Translations under genes and position numbers: made by a program
Shown: positions 51,668 through 62,595 of the stretch, piece by piece
How the letters are laid out: every line of letters begins with the position of its first letter
Numbering within the stretch: the stretch's first letter is position 1
Notes under the pieces: model-generated
Databases searched by the model: none
Seen by the model: only the letters and a program-made list of their open reading frames with translations
What the model was told of the DNA's origin: nothing
Source of the DNA: Acholoe squamosa
Taxonomy: Eukaryota; Annelida; Polychaeta; Phyllodocida; Polynoidae
Length of the DNA stretch: 64,000 bases
Reading direction: 5' to 3'
Assembly (NCBI GenBank): GCA_949317995.1
Contig: OX439038.1
Coordinates: 33,254,613 to 33,318,612 of the forward strand

Positions 51668-53375
51668 TACCAGCTCCCAACCCTACACTATCACTCGGAT
51701 CCACATGTATGTGGAATCCACTAGTCTCCGCACTACTGTCGGAGGCATCCTGGGGTATATAGTCCGGGTCCAAGTTGTGGATTATGGGGACTTCACTTAT
51801 CCGGACTCTACTAGTTCGGCCATGCTTATCTTGGGTTCTGATATAAACTCCCCCTTGATCTACATTCCGCGTCGCATTATCATTGACAAAAGGATTATAC
51901 TGCGGATGCTTCGGTGTAGAACAGGAGACTGGGTCACCCTGTTTAACGAACGTCGAGTTCGGGTTTGTATCCCTACTCGCCGGAGGGGCATTCGCTTGCT
52001 CCTGCTCCTGTAAATAACTCTCCATAGCAGACTTATTTATTGTGAGGGTAGCTACATCTGTAGTCAGGTTTCGCTGTTCCTCCCTTAGCTGTGCGTTTTC
52101 TGATAAGAATTCGGATCGAATCTTTTCATTTTCCGCCACAGCTCGGTTTCGTTCCTCTTGAGCAGCCAACGCCTCTCGCTTAAAAGTATCCTTAAGTAGG
52201 CGGTACTTTTCACCCTTCTCCTTCTGAGACCTCTGGTACTCATTGGTCTCTTTCCTGATCTCGGCTTGTTCCGAGGCCATTTTGGCCTCTGTCTCTGCCT
52301 TCCGGAGTTGAAGTTTCTTTAGCTTCTCCTCCATGGCATGCAACTCGGATTGTAGTCTGTTTACATCCCGGGCCTTAGCAACCTCCTCGGCTCTAGCCTT
52401 TTCGATTGCTCTTAGTCTATTGGCTTCCTCGAGTTCCAACTCGGCCAATCTTTTCTCTCTTTCTCGTTCGTCTCTCTCCTTTCGCTCTAATTGGTGGGCT
52501 ACGGAAGATAGACGATATTTCAGGTCGGATTCTTTTAGAATCGCCTCCTGTTCAACGGACCGTAATTTTCCAATCCGAGACTTAGTTTCCTCTTCTATTT
52601 TTAATTGGGCTGCCATGAATTGTTCATGTTGCCTCTTAGCCTGTAACTCTACCTGTTCTTTGGCTTTCAAATAGGCCGAGGTTGTTTTATACCCGGGACC
52701 CATTCGACGTCCGTAAATCGACTTGCGGCTGCCTCCAGGGTTAAACATGGAGTCAGACAAGCCTTCGTCCAAAGATAGGCCTAGGTGATGTTTTTCCGAG
52801 TTTCTCGGTTCAGCATCCCGAGGCTTAGTCTTCGGATTTACTTTCAGGACCAGTGGGTCCGTTATGGCTTTACCATCGTCGCTGTCATGGTCCGACGATG
52901 TCATTAATGGGGCTACTGCGTTTGCCCCCTCTGGTACCACTCCCGAGGGGGTTGCAGTACGCTGCATAGGGCTTTGTGCTATTGGTGTACCCAAGCTGCT
53001 AGCCGAGCCTGCTGGTACAATAGGACCTAGCTGGCGTCTGCTAGTTATCACTTGGGACCAATCGCTTAAGTCCAAAGTTGGGGGTCGTAATACCCCCCTA
53101 AACAATCCTGTATCCGGTGCCCCCATTTGAGGTGTACCTGGATACAGTTTTACGATGCCATCACTGGTGGCACCGTCCATCAGACCGGGTGTCGAGAAAA
53201 CACTCCTGACACCCTCTGAATTGTACATTTGTTGTTGACCGGGTTTCCAGTCTAATAACAGATGCTGGGATGTAAAGTCATCCTCTTCGAATCCCTCTAG
53301 CCCAGGGCTTGGGGGATCCGCTTCGGGTTTCCCGAGGCTTTCGGCCAATGTGGCCGCGCACCACCCCCGAACCAA
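51546..53375 (-). CDS. gag: Gag N-terminal coiled-coil part, second Ty3 element
   Basis: There are 609 codons open from the PBS region. The first ATG is codon 50 (53,228), which I take as the start. Residues about 240-445 are an unbroken charged coiled coil rich in Glu, Lys, Arg and Leu. The N-terminal part is Pro/Gly/Ser-rich. The frame ends in low-complexity Gly-rich sequence 27 bases after a nine-base C run (51,573-51,581). At that run a shift to the next frame continues straight into the capsid-bearing ORF. The two were probably one Gag protein separated by a homopolymer indel, or joined by slippage. Confidence 0.65.
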   Translation of the reverse strand: MVRGWCAATLAESLGKPEADPPSPGLEGFEEDDFTSQHLLLDWKPGQQQMYNSEGVRSVFSTPGLMDGATSDGIVKLYPGTPQMGAPDTGLFRGVLRPPTLDLSDWSQVITSRRQLGPIVPAGSASSLGTPIAQSPMQRTATPSGVVPEGANAVAPLMTSSDHDSDDGKAITDPLVLKVNPKTKPRDAEPRNSEKHHLGLSLDEGLSDSMFNPGGSRKSIYGRRMGPGYKTTSAYLKAKEQVELQAKRQHEQFMAAQLKIEEETKSRIGKLRSVEQEAILKESDLKYRLSSVAHQLERKERDEREREKRLAELELEEANRLRAIEKARAEEVAKARDVNRLQSELHAMEEKLKKLQLRKAETEAKMASEQAEIRKETNEYQRSQKEKGEKYRLLKDTFKREALAAQEERNRAVAENEKIRSEFLSENAQLREEQRNLTTDVATLTINKSAMESYLQEQEQANAPPASRDTNPNSTFVKQGDPVSCSTPKHPQYNPFVNDNATRNVDQGGVYIRTQDKHGRTSRVRISEVPIIHNLDPDYIPQDASDSSAETSGFHIHVDPSDSVGLGAGNDSSQPNPSNDGSQPAGNQPPDGGYQGAQGGGRCSGYHRP

Positions 53376-53390
53376 CTGGTCACGGCACCA
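53372..53390 (-). promoter_or_regulatory. Primer binding site of the second Ty3 element
   Basis: One base after the LTR end the element-sense strand reads TGGTGCCGTGACCAGTTGG. The leading TGGTGCCGTGACC is a common invertebrate LTR-element primer site. I do not assign the tRNA. Confidence 0.65.
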
Positions 53391-53391
53391 G

Positions 53392-53755
53392 TGTAATGGT
53401 TCGTATCGACTTATATGTTGGGTGGCTCTTTGGCTCGCTTACCACTAGATATACCAACACAACACGAGTAGTTCGGGTTGGGCAAAGCCCCAGAAACCCC
53501 TACCTCTCGGGTAGGACTTTATTCAACTTGGTCAGTAGCTTATGTTGAGCGTCTGGACTGGACCAGGTCCAGTCTCCTTCTGCCGCTCGCCCGGCTTCTT
53601 AGTAGAAGCTGGACGCGAGGCATGGTGCTGCCCCCTCTTGTACCAACGAGGTATAGCAAAGTGACACCTAGCTGGCATAGAAGGAACAAGCACCACACGA
53701 ACACGTCTCTCGGATGAACAGCACTAATATATATACGACGATACCGGCCCCTACA
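53392..53755 (-). repeat. Single 5' LTR of the second Ty3 element
   Basis: In element sense it starts TGTAGGGGCCGG at 53,755 and ends CCATTACA at 53,392 (364 bp), with AATAAA at 53,523-53,518. It is recognised from its TG/CA ends, the adjoining PBS and similarity in style to the solo LTR at 31,792-32,168. No partner LTR exists in the window. Confidence 0.65.
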
Positions 53756-53756
53756 T

Positions 53757-54044
53757 ATATATATGTAATTCAAAGTGACATTTAAATCTATTGTCGGCCA
53801 TTTTGAATTTCAGTCATATACAGCCTCATCATTAAATTTTATGAAGTAGAAACATATATATTCTTAATCAGCACCCTTTTTAGATAAGAGTCAGGAGAAT
53901 TGATAAAGATTTAGCATGGAAAACATCCATTTAGATAAAGAGGGAGATTATTGAAATGGAACAGCATCGTTTTGGCTCAAGGTAGTGTCTTCGCTTCCAA
54001 GGCAATAATGTTGGTCATCGTCAACAAGGAGTGCTACAAAATGT
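53757..54044 (-). repeat. Right arm of the long inverted repeat, outer part
   Basis: Reverse-complement match to 37,952-38,235. The intact left arm shows that the two right-arm pieces were contiguous before the 12-kb insertion. Confidence 0.8.
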
Positions 54045-54544
54045 CTCATATTACTTAGAAAGGTTTGGCCTACATAAATCATATCAGATATTATGGTTAG
54101 ATGTGGATAAGAGCAAGTTTTATACATGTATCTGGAGGGCATTTAAAAAAATTTCAGTTAAAAAAGGAACTTTGTGATTTCAATCTTCCATCTTTCAGAC
54201 TGTCTAGTACACTCAAATATGAACTTAAAAACATGTATTAGGGCTTAATAAAAAACTTATTATGTCTTCTTTCCAACAAGATCAATAGCTCTAGGATCCA
54301 GACATGGTAAGATAGTCATAGAGCTTAGGGATTGAGCATACCCCTTGAACAACATGGTAGCAAAAGTGGTCTGGACCCACACAGGGATAATGAGCAAAAA
54401 CCGGTAGTGCATCCTAAGATTATCAATGTTAACATCTTGAATCTTGTTCAGGGTACCCTTGGGATCAGAAAAATACCTGTTGCATTAGGATGTCGGGGGG
54501 GGGGGTGCATGGTGGACCCTATCAGCCCCCGGCCTAGTATGCTC
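54045..54544. other. Gene-free spacer
   Basis: AT-rich with a 10-base G run near 54,500. Nothing else recognised. Confidence 0.35.
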
Positions 54545-55140
54545 TACAATACCTACAGCTCTAGTATTCTATATCCTGCCCCCACCCCGGTCTGCCATAC
54601 CCTGCCTCTGTCCTCCACCCCAGTTTCCAGTATTCTATACCTTGGCTGGCTAACTACCTCTATATTGAGGACATGTATATAGGCAGGCCATGCCTAAGAA
54701 GTTACCTGTCAATCATCCCCTGTCTTCACCCTTACTCACAAGGGGGGCACCCTAGCACCACAATGGTCAACCTGTCTCTCCTATACAGATGTTTGAACAT
54801 AACCTGTGATTTGAGATCAGAAACCCCCATCTAGTGGAGCACAAGTGCCCTACTCCCCAAGATCTGGGGAGAAATGTCATCAGACATGGCAGGCGGGTAT
54901 TATGCCCTCAATTACCTGCAGGGAACCAGCGTATTCTATACCCTGCCTCCAACCCTGTCTACCATACCATACCATGCCTCTGTCTCCAGTCTCCATGCTC
55001 TACCCCAGTCAGCCATATCCTGCCTCTGTGCCTTCCCTAGGCACTTAGTCCCCCATGACCTGACTCTGTCCCCTGCCTCCCCCACCATGTCCCTTAGTCC
55101 CCCATACCCTACCTCTGCCACAGTATATACCCTGCACCTG
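54545..55140. repeat. CCCTGCCTC minisatellite and dispersed repeat
   Basis: Units of the form ATACCCTGCCTCTGTC recur before and after a 220-base segment (54,664-54,885) that is a diverged copy of 40,490-40,700. This links the region to the inverted-repeat flanks at 37,680-37,925. Confidence 0.55.
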
Positions 55141-56000
55141 CTCTCAATATCATGTTAATGTATTTGGCACATTTAATTAAGGTGTTACACTCTTTTCTTA
55201 TTGCACTTATTCAAGGCAATAATATGGATTACTGGGTGTTATTCCTTTCTAGTGCCCCTGGAGGGCAATTCATAAAAGCTGACGACCATACTAGGTATTA
55301 TGGGCGTCAGTTTTTCTGAATCACCTTGCTGTACTTTTAATGCCTTTTTGTGGCTGGCCCCTATTTGAGACCCAGTGTTCATTCATATGAATGCTAAAGT
55401 ACCTGAATCATGCTTTCAGAGTGTTATGTATTGAACATATACCCTAAGCCATGTACACACACGGGGATAGATGAGCATACTTGAGTAAGGCCCGACCTGA
55501 CAAGTTTGCCAAAGGCTTCACACCAGGATATCAAATATGCCCAAATACCCACTCGATCAATACCCTCGGTACATTGTGTCGGGGCCTGTTGCACCATATC
55601 CGTTGTCTTGTTATAGACAACATGGCTAACAGTGCGATAATCAACTTTCATTTTCATAACGTTCATGTTGTCTACATTAAATTCTCACGTCAATAGGCAC
55701 TCAAACGACATCCGTTAACTCTTATAACAAAGTGGGAAGGATCCAATAAACTTGGTGCTCTCGGAGTGTCCTCTTCGTCATGCTTACTTATCAGCCACCC
55801 AGGTTACAATGTCAGAGATTTATATTAACCAAAGTTATAAAGACATTACATTGACAAAGTGAGATACCTGTCAGTGGGCCAAGGCAAACTGAACAAAGAC
55901 AGCGCCACAACCCCCTGGAGAATGTTTATGACACCCTCTCTTTGAAAAAGATTAGAGCGATGCCGACCTCTGACCGTCGGATCTTTAAAGTTATGACTTA
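55141..56000. other. Gene-free spacer before the lectin gene
   Basis: No gene or repeat recognised beyond short frames. Confidence 0.35.
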
Positions 56001-56964
56001 ATGACCTGCTCTATATAAGGAATCCGTGCACGATCTTTATTGCTTGTAACGTAGAGGTCAGCGGCTATCCTTTAGCACTGGGATTAGCTGGACACATTGC
56101 TGCATAACGACCCCTATGATGGCACTAATAACGCCCTGCAGCAGGCCCCAGGTCATACCCTGGTCCCTGCTTACCTACGTAATTCACACTGCATGATCTC
56201 CTCTCCTCCAGGGTTAACACTATTCCCCACCACCCCCTCACCCTCCCGCCCACATTCCTATACTAAACCATATATGTATGACGTCAACGTATCCTGTCAC
56301 ACGACGGATGTATGCCAGTTGGTACCACTCTTTTAGAAGTTGTTCACGAAATTTTGCAGTAATTTAGGCAGCCAATTGGGTGGCACGCTGGAGGACGATT
56401 GCAAACACACAATATCAAAAGGTACCAATGACTTTACGACTAGCGATCCCATTGAGAAAGGTACAAAATGTCTGAGAAAATATCAACAACCTCTGTTATG
56501 TGTTCAAATTCTTATCCCTGTCATTTAAACAGGTGAGATTCATGGGATCCCTCACATCATGGAATGTTGTCACCCTAGTAACTTGGACATTAAAAAGGAT
56601 TTGTAAGAGCAACTGAAAGAGGATTTCTGAGAGAAATTTAATTTCGGGAATGATGAAATTTTCCCCTGAAAACCTTTTTTTCACATTTCCTCAGTTCCCA
56701 CGATCATTTTGAGATATGGACAAGACTAACTTAAAATTCATGTGTACAGCTTTTCTATGGATTACCTTTTTGCTCACATATTTAGTGACTTAAGGAGTGT
56801 GGAGGTATGGGCTAGGCACGTATCTGATGATGCCTTTGTTTGTATGCCTTTGTCTATCAGCCTATAGATTATTACGTGGCACATCCCCCACACATGCTGC
56901 GTGACTCATACATCACTAGGAGGAGAGTGTTATTTGACCCCTGAGTCGGAATATTTCTTTTAAG
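56000..56964 (+). promoter_or_regulatory. Candidate promoter and 5' UTR of the lectin gene
   Basis: TATATAA at 56,013-56,019 is followed about 515 bases later by a good donor (AACAG|GTGAGA, GT at 56,533). An acceptor (ATTTCTTTTAAG, ending 56,964) lies 19 bases before the start codon of the signal-peptide exon. This suggests an untranslated first exon and a 432-base intron. The transcription start is inferred, not shown. Confidence 0.35.
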
Positions 56965-56983
56965 ATATTACTTTTTGAACAAT

Positions 56984-57056
56984 ATGAAGCAGAGGATGGG
57001 TCAAGATGGATTTACTGTCACCTTTAAAACGCTGCTGTTATTGCACTGTGTTACAG
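56984..57056 (+). CDS. Lectin gene, signal-peptide exon
   Basis: ATG at 56,984 opens 24 codons plus one base, ending GTTACAG|GTAGGT. The peptide is basic at the start with a hydrophobic TLLLLHCV core, consistent with a secretory signal. It ends in phase 1, matching the phase of the next exon at 58,753. It is assigned to that gene by phase and position. Confidence 0.6.
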
Positions 57057-58509
57057 GTAGGTGCTGTCATAATTTCATTGATAGAAACCTGGGGCTTTCG
57101 GTTACATCTTTAATACCTGCGTCTCCACCTTCAATATATTGCCCCCCCCCCTCAATTAGTGTAACGTTACAGCCTCTGCGTGGTCATAAAAACAGGTATT
57201 CCAAATAGCGGACAGTGGACTTCCCTAATGAATAGCATGCAAGAAATTATGCATTATTATGCATTCCATATGTAACATTATTACATATGGATCTTACCAT
57301 TGGTGCATCATTCCCTGTGATCTCTCTAATACACATGTAAATCAGGAAGGCATTTCTCAAGATGGTATGACTAGACCCGCCCAAATCGTAGTGGAATCCC
57401 TCACTTTAGTGCCATTACAACCCTGCACCTAGTAGTAATTAATAATTGCACTGGTATGACTGACCTACTAAACCCTATGTAAATACTACGTTAAGTGCTG
57501 ATCGTACAGAGCAGTCGCACTGCATTACCCACTCTAATTCTAAGGGTTTCAAATGATAGTGGCTGTGTTCAGTTGTAGCATCTTGAGAAATGCCCTCCTG
57601 GGGTATGTTACTCTAGGTCTATAGGTGAGTAGTCAATTAGGGCATGTGCCTGCATGGAACTCACAAATTAAAGTGCCCCTTTCCCTTGATATCATCGTCA
57701 CTCATGGCAGTCAAATCTGAGGGATTGGCCTATTGATCACTCTTGTTTTGAATCCTCTTGACATGGATGATGCACTTATGTGAACTTTGTCCCCTGGTTT
57801 CATGAAATTGAAAAGGTTTTGGAAATCTAAGGACAGCTGAATAGCTGTCTGTCCTGAAATATCGTTTAGAAACACAATATTTCTGGACTTATGTGCACGT
57901 ATGTGTACATTATTTAAAGACAAACGCTACAGGCTGACCAATGTTAGATCTTCTATTGATAATCTCAAATAACTCTGGATTGTATTAGTTTGATATATAA
58001 AGAACAGAAAAATGCAAAAAACACCTATGTCACGGCGCTCATTTTTATTTTATGACCACTTAATTGAAAATGCCTAAACTATAGAAATGAATGGGGAAAA
58101 CATTTTTCATATTTTGCATCATAGTGAATGACCTTCTTTTGATTCATCTACGAGACTCTCTGAATATAATTATAAAGGACATCGTTACAAACATTTTAAA
58201 AGAAGAAAAATGGGGGGTCATGGTTGAAATGAAAAAGTTGTGTCCTATGGTAATTCAAATGGCATATAAATATCTTTAATGCCTCTATAGTGATCAGAAA
58301 TGAACTGAAAAAATATATACAGGTAAAATGGTCCAGTTGGGATGAGAAAACTAATTAAAATAGTATAACTGATGAGTTTGGATTTCTGCCACCAGGTGGC
58401 TTCTGTGTACCGGGTAGCGTTTGTCTTTAAGTGTGCACAGTACCACATAGGTGTACAGAAAAACATCATAATTATTATTATTATTATTATTATTAAGACC
58501 TCACTAAAC

Positions 58510-58606
<97 letters not shown>

Positions 58607-58752
58607 AAGTTGCTTGTATGTAAGTGCTCTCTACATTCATCTTATTACCAACTGGAGCACAAACAGCCTACACTTATATTTTACATGCACCTCAGTATCT
58701 CCTGGAGTAACAGACCACAGTTGTAAGAAAACTTCTAATCTCTCATATATAG
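57057..58752 (+). other. Intron 1 of the lectin gene
   Basis: Bounded by GTAGGT and TATATAG. Contains the (ATT)n microsatellite at about 58,469-58,606. No other exon with a recognisable domain was seen. Confidence 0.5.
58469..58606. repeat. (ATT)n microsatellite
   Basis: Two runs of ATT units separated by AAGACCTCACTAAACT. The poly-Tyr frame across it is not a gene. Confidence 0.9.
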
Positions 58753-58995
58753 GGGCACATTTTCTATGTGCTGGACAGAGGACCTCTGATGGGTGGTGCA
58801 TCTACACTATTAACCCTCAGACTCTAGCAACATGGGATACCGCTCAAGGCGCATGCACCTCCCAAAATGGGACGTTGGTCGTCGTCACGTCACAGGAACG
58901 TGACGTCATCGTGCGACGTACATTGGAGAGACATGGGATGAGGAGGGCGTGGATAGGGCTCAAAGAAGAGGACACCCCGTGGTATTGGGTCAAAA
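58753..58995 (+). CDS. Lectin gene exon: first half of C-type lectin domain 1
   Basis: 81 codons with GWCIY, a W-x4-A-x2-AC segment, then WIGLKEED and WYWV. These are the hallmarks of the N-terminal half of a C-type lectin domain up to the WIGL core. Both boundaries are phase 1. The acceptor is TATATAG. The donor is only a weak A|GTTTGT, but it falls exactly where the paralogous exon at 63,132 has G|GTGAGT, so it is accepted with caution. Confidence 0.75.
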
Positions 58996-59184
58996 GTTTG
59001 TGTTTTAAGAAATCTTGAAAAATACAGGTCAGGGTCGTTATATTGAAATCGGTAATATGAATCAAAAACGACATTAATTTTGTATCATAATCCAAGATAT
59101 AATTATTATTTATGCTTCAATCATAACATTCGTGAATAGACTTAAAAATTATTAGGCTCCGTAAAAAGGAAATTGTGTTTTCAG

Positions 59185-59330
59185 CTGGGCAGTTACTGAG
59201 GTCACAGGGGTGTTACAAAGACCAGGATGGAGATCCAGATTTTACTTATGGAGTTGACATCTCTGCCATCACACATGAGAAGTGCATGTCCAGATGTCTG
59301 CAGTCCAGATACATGTATGCTGGTCTTAAG
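59185..59330 (+). CDS. Lectin gene exon: first half of WSC domain
   Basis: After GTGTTTTCAG the exon encodes GCYKD, a C-x3-C pair and YAGLK, the N-terminal half of a WSC domain (a Cys-rich, putative carbohydrate-binding module). It starts in phase 1 and ends in phase 0 at AAG|GTAAAT. Confidence 0.8.
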
Positions 59331-59667
59331 GTAAATAAAACAATTGTTGATCACATGAAAACATCATATATTGGTCATATTTGATGATTTTGACACAAAA
59401 GAGAGAAATAAAGTAAAGACCCACCTAAGAGGATAATATCAGCTTTAAAGCGAGAGTTATTCTATCTTTATTACAATGTCATCACCATCCACTTGTGCTT
59501 TGGTAGTTCTCATGCAGGACTTCAGATTTGAGTGATGAATGGCTTGAACAGTGTCTTTGGGCATACACATAGACGAATTAGTAAGTGATAAATCATAACA
59601 AACTAACCACCCAAAAGGTAGATACATAAGATAATTCATAAGTTGCTTTTTCAATATAATAAAACAG

Positions 59668-59800
59668 AGAGGTCAGAACTGTTACTGTGGAAACACGTAT
59701 GGGAAGCACGGTACGTCAGCGGGGTGCACCCTGCCCTGCAGTGGGGACGTCAAAGAGAAGTGTGGTGCAGAAAACGCTAACTTGGTACTTTACATTCGAG
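59668..59800 (+). CDS. Lectin gene exon: second half of WSC domain
   Basis: Encodes NCYCGNTYG, then CTLPCSGDVKEKCG and NLVLYI, which complete the WSC domain with its conserved cysteines. Phase 0 at the start (AAACAG acceptor) and phase 1 at the end (CGAG|GTGGGC), so the two WSC exons together form a phase 1-1 module. Confidence 0.8.
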
Positions 59801-60129
59801 GTGGGCTCCAAAAACTCAATATTTCTACATCTAAATGCAAATCACCTGTCATGCTCACCTGTTGGTTTCCCTATGCAGTTTTTAATCTTTTTTCCTCTGG
59901 ACATAATGTCATAACATTTATTGTAAGCATTGTTATCCAGATATCATTAGCCATGGTATTCATTTTTGTCGAAGAAGACAAAAAAGACTACGTTATTTCG
60001 TCGTGTATAGCAAACCATGCTCGATAACAAAATTAGTTCAACATATATTGCAGCCAGGAGCCTAAGATAACGGCAAACATGCAGCTGTAGCAGGTTGTAG
60101 GATGCATAACGAGACAGCAGTTTGCCTCC

Positions 60130-60757
60130 TATAAGGTCAAATCCCACTACGTGAAAAATGGATCTGAAATGTCTATGTTTATGGATATCGGCAGCCTTGT
60201 ACTCTAGTCAATGTTGTAAATCACAAAGATTCTTATCAACGTCCCCCTTCCCCAAATCTCACTATTAGACAATATGGCAAAGGGAATCTCTGTGAATTTA
60301 ATTTTTGTATAGGCTAATTACCAGTTTGATTGACAGAGATAGAGTACTTGATATTGATATCACAGCTGTCTCTGACTTAATTATTTGGTTTTGCAATACA
60401 AATGTAATGGCATTATATGTATAGATCATAAGCAGAGCTTTCTTATAACCCCTATGTGTGGAACTTAGATCCTGATTTATCAAAGACAAACCTCTTGTGA
60501 TTTACTATAGGTACTCTTGTTTTCCCCTAAATCACAGAGGATTTCAGTATATCACAGAGATTTTCAGCCTCTTGTGAAGGAAATATCAAAAACTTTTGAT
60601 ATGATCCACTTCCAAAATATCAACACTTTGGCAAGGCTTCTTAGCCATTATAGCTTTTCCTTAGACGATATTGCCACCCAATATCGGCTAAGGTACCCTA
60701 CCTGCCAAAATCACAAGGATTCCCTGGTCATTTTCGTGTTGTGGGATTTGGCCTATA
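60130..60757. mobile_element. MITE family 1, copy 2
   Basis: Starts TATAAGGTCAAATCCCAC and ends GTGGGATTTGGCCTATA. The interior matches copy 3 in many phrases. No transposase. Confidence 0.75.
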
Positions 60758-61614
60758 CATTGGAGGGTTTTATGATATCTTTATATATTTAGGTTTATTT
60801 GGCCAACCGTTGGCAATACTATGTCGTGATCTATCCCAATGAATTAGTCTAAACAATTGGATCAGAGTCAGCGGACCACGATATTATAATATCAAAGTAT
60901 AGCCTACAGAATTATTGTATCACTAATTTCATCATTCATGAAGTCTGTAAGCTCATGATTTCACAATTCACCTCGGCGTATGTGGGCAGATGTTTTCCAT
61001 ATTAAATGAATTAACGAAATCGTCATGATCCGGACGAAATCGTCACGATCTGGAACAGAGGTGACAAAAAGGAATTGACAAATGCGTCGAAAACATCACG
61101 AGTGTTCGGAGTGGTCATTAACGGGTCTCGGAGAATGTTGCCCTTTTTAGAAAGAAAAGAACAAACAAGGTTTTATATCCGTGATGTAGAGGTTAGCATG
61201 ATATTAGGCCTACGTACTACATGCATTTGTGTATATGAACCAACTACCCAACATTTCCGGCGATTAGTATATGAGGAGTCGGTGGCAGGTTTAGATTGGG
61301 GGGGGGGGCGAGAGGGTGCGCCCCCCCTTTTTTTTTGCCTGTACTTAAGAGCTAATTCTGACATTTTGGACCCCAAATATTGCTAAGATAAAGGGGATGT
61401 GCCCCCTCCTATTGGGCCCCCCCTTTTGTCAAACTGGTGTATTATATGCCGTTGGCCTCCATGGAGTCAATTTCAGAATAGACAACGATGTTCCTCCCTT
61501 TTTGGTTCACCAATAATTACCAATTGTACAGTTGGTTAATTAGTCATCTTGCTGCCCATTGTACAGCACTAAATCACTGAAATACATGGAAAGGGGATTC
61601 AAACCAGACAAAGC

Positions 61615-62250
61615 TATAAGGCCAAATCCCACTACGTGAAAAATGGGTATGAAATATCTGTGATTCTGGATATCGGCAACATTGGACTCTTGCCAATTTC
61701 CTAAATCACAAGGGTACTCACTGCACTTCTTACCACTCCAAATCCGACTTTAGCTGATAGTAGCAGGGGAATCTCTCTGATTTTTATTACTGCACAGATG
61801 AGTTGCTAGAATGATTCACAGAGATAGAGTATTTGATATTAATATCACAGTTGTCTATGACTATTTTCTGTGTTTTGCAATGGTATCCTGCATAGCATAA
61901 ACAAATGTAGCTTGCATAAATCACAAGCAGAACCCCATTATGACTGTAGTATGTGGAACTTGGCTCCTGATTTATCAAAGACACACCTCTTCTGATTTCC
62001 TAGAAACTGTTGTTTTTCTCTAAATCACAGGGATTTTGAGTCTATCACAGAGATTTTAAGCCCTTTGTGAAGAAAATATCAAAAACTTTTGATGTACTAT
62101 ACTCCCTAAATACCAGCACTTTGACAGGGATTCTTAGCCTTTATAGGTCTTCCCTAGACGATATTACCACCCCAATATCGGCTAAGCACCCACATATCCT
62201 ATTTCACAACGATTTCCCAACCATTTTCACGGTGTGGGATTTGGCCTATA
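61615..62250. mobile_element. MITE family 1, copy 3
   Basis: Starts TATAAGGCCAAATCCCAC and ends GTGGGATTTGGCCTATA. Same orientation and intron as copy 2. Confidence 0.75.
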
Positions 62251-62457
62251 CCAGAAATAGTCATGTTGTACAAATCTGTCCCAAATCTGCGCTAGAATAT
62301 AGAACTTGATACAATGGTATTTGGTAACGCCTATGATTTACCCAGATTCTGTGATCGTAGTAAGATTTTGGTGGTTGTAGAGCCTTTTGTTATAGTTGAC
62401 TGTTCTGTAATTGACTTCTATCCTCCCGGTATAAAGAAAATTAACTGACGGTTTTAG

Positions 62458-62595
62458 GCTTGGAGGCATCATGGGGATACGACCAACCGAACAGCTTCTA
62501 CCAAAACCAGCGTTGTGGGGCAGCCGATGATTTCTTTGGTGGGAAATTAAATGACATTAGCTGTGGTGCTCCTGTCAAGTACATGTGTGAAATAG
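62458..62595 (+). CDS. Lectin gene exon: second half of a C-type lectin domain
   Basis: 46 codons with WGYDQPNS, a Cys, then LNDISCG and YMCEI: the C-terminal half of a C-type lectin domain ending at its last Cys. Acceptor GTTTTAG, donor ATAG|GTAAGT, phase 1 at both ends. It would complete the half-domain at 58,753 if the WSC exons lie between them or are skipped. The usual EPN or QPD sugar-binding motif appears here as DQPNS, so calcium-dependent sugar binding is uncertain. Confidence 0.8.

Larger units (their letters stand above)
41660..53755 (-). mobile_element. 12.1-kb insertion: partial Ty3 element plus unknown unit
   Basis: The whole block is GC-richer than its surroundings and interrupts the right arm of the inverted repeat at a TATAT-rich site. 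From right to left in element sense it holds an LTR (53,755-53,392), PBS, gag, pol, an AT-hook tail ORF, a 0.5-kb non-coding stretch, then a broken zinc-finger/Ala-Pro-rich ORF and an AT-rich end. I found no second copy of the LTR at the left end, so it is either a 3'-truncated Ty3 element joined to another retroelement or a chimeric insertion. Confidence 0.65.
59801..62457 (+). other. Intron carrying two MITE copies
   Basis: 2.66 kb between the WSC and lectin-half exons, holding MITE family 1 copies 2 and 3. At 61,014-61,052 ACGAAATCGTCAYGATC occurs twice in direct repeat. Confidence 0.6.

Noticed and set aside
58372..58623. Poly-Tyr frame
   Set aside because: It is the (ATT)n microsatellite translated.
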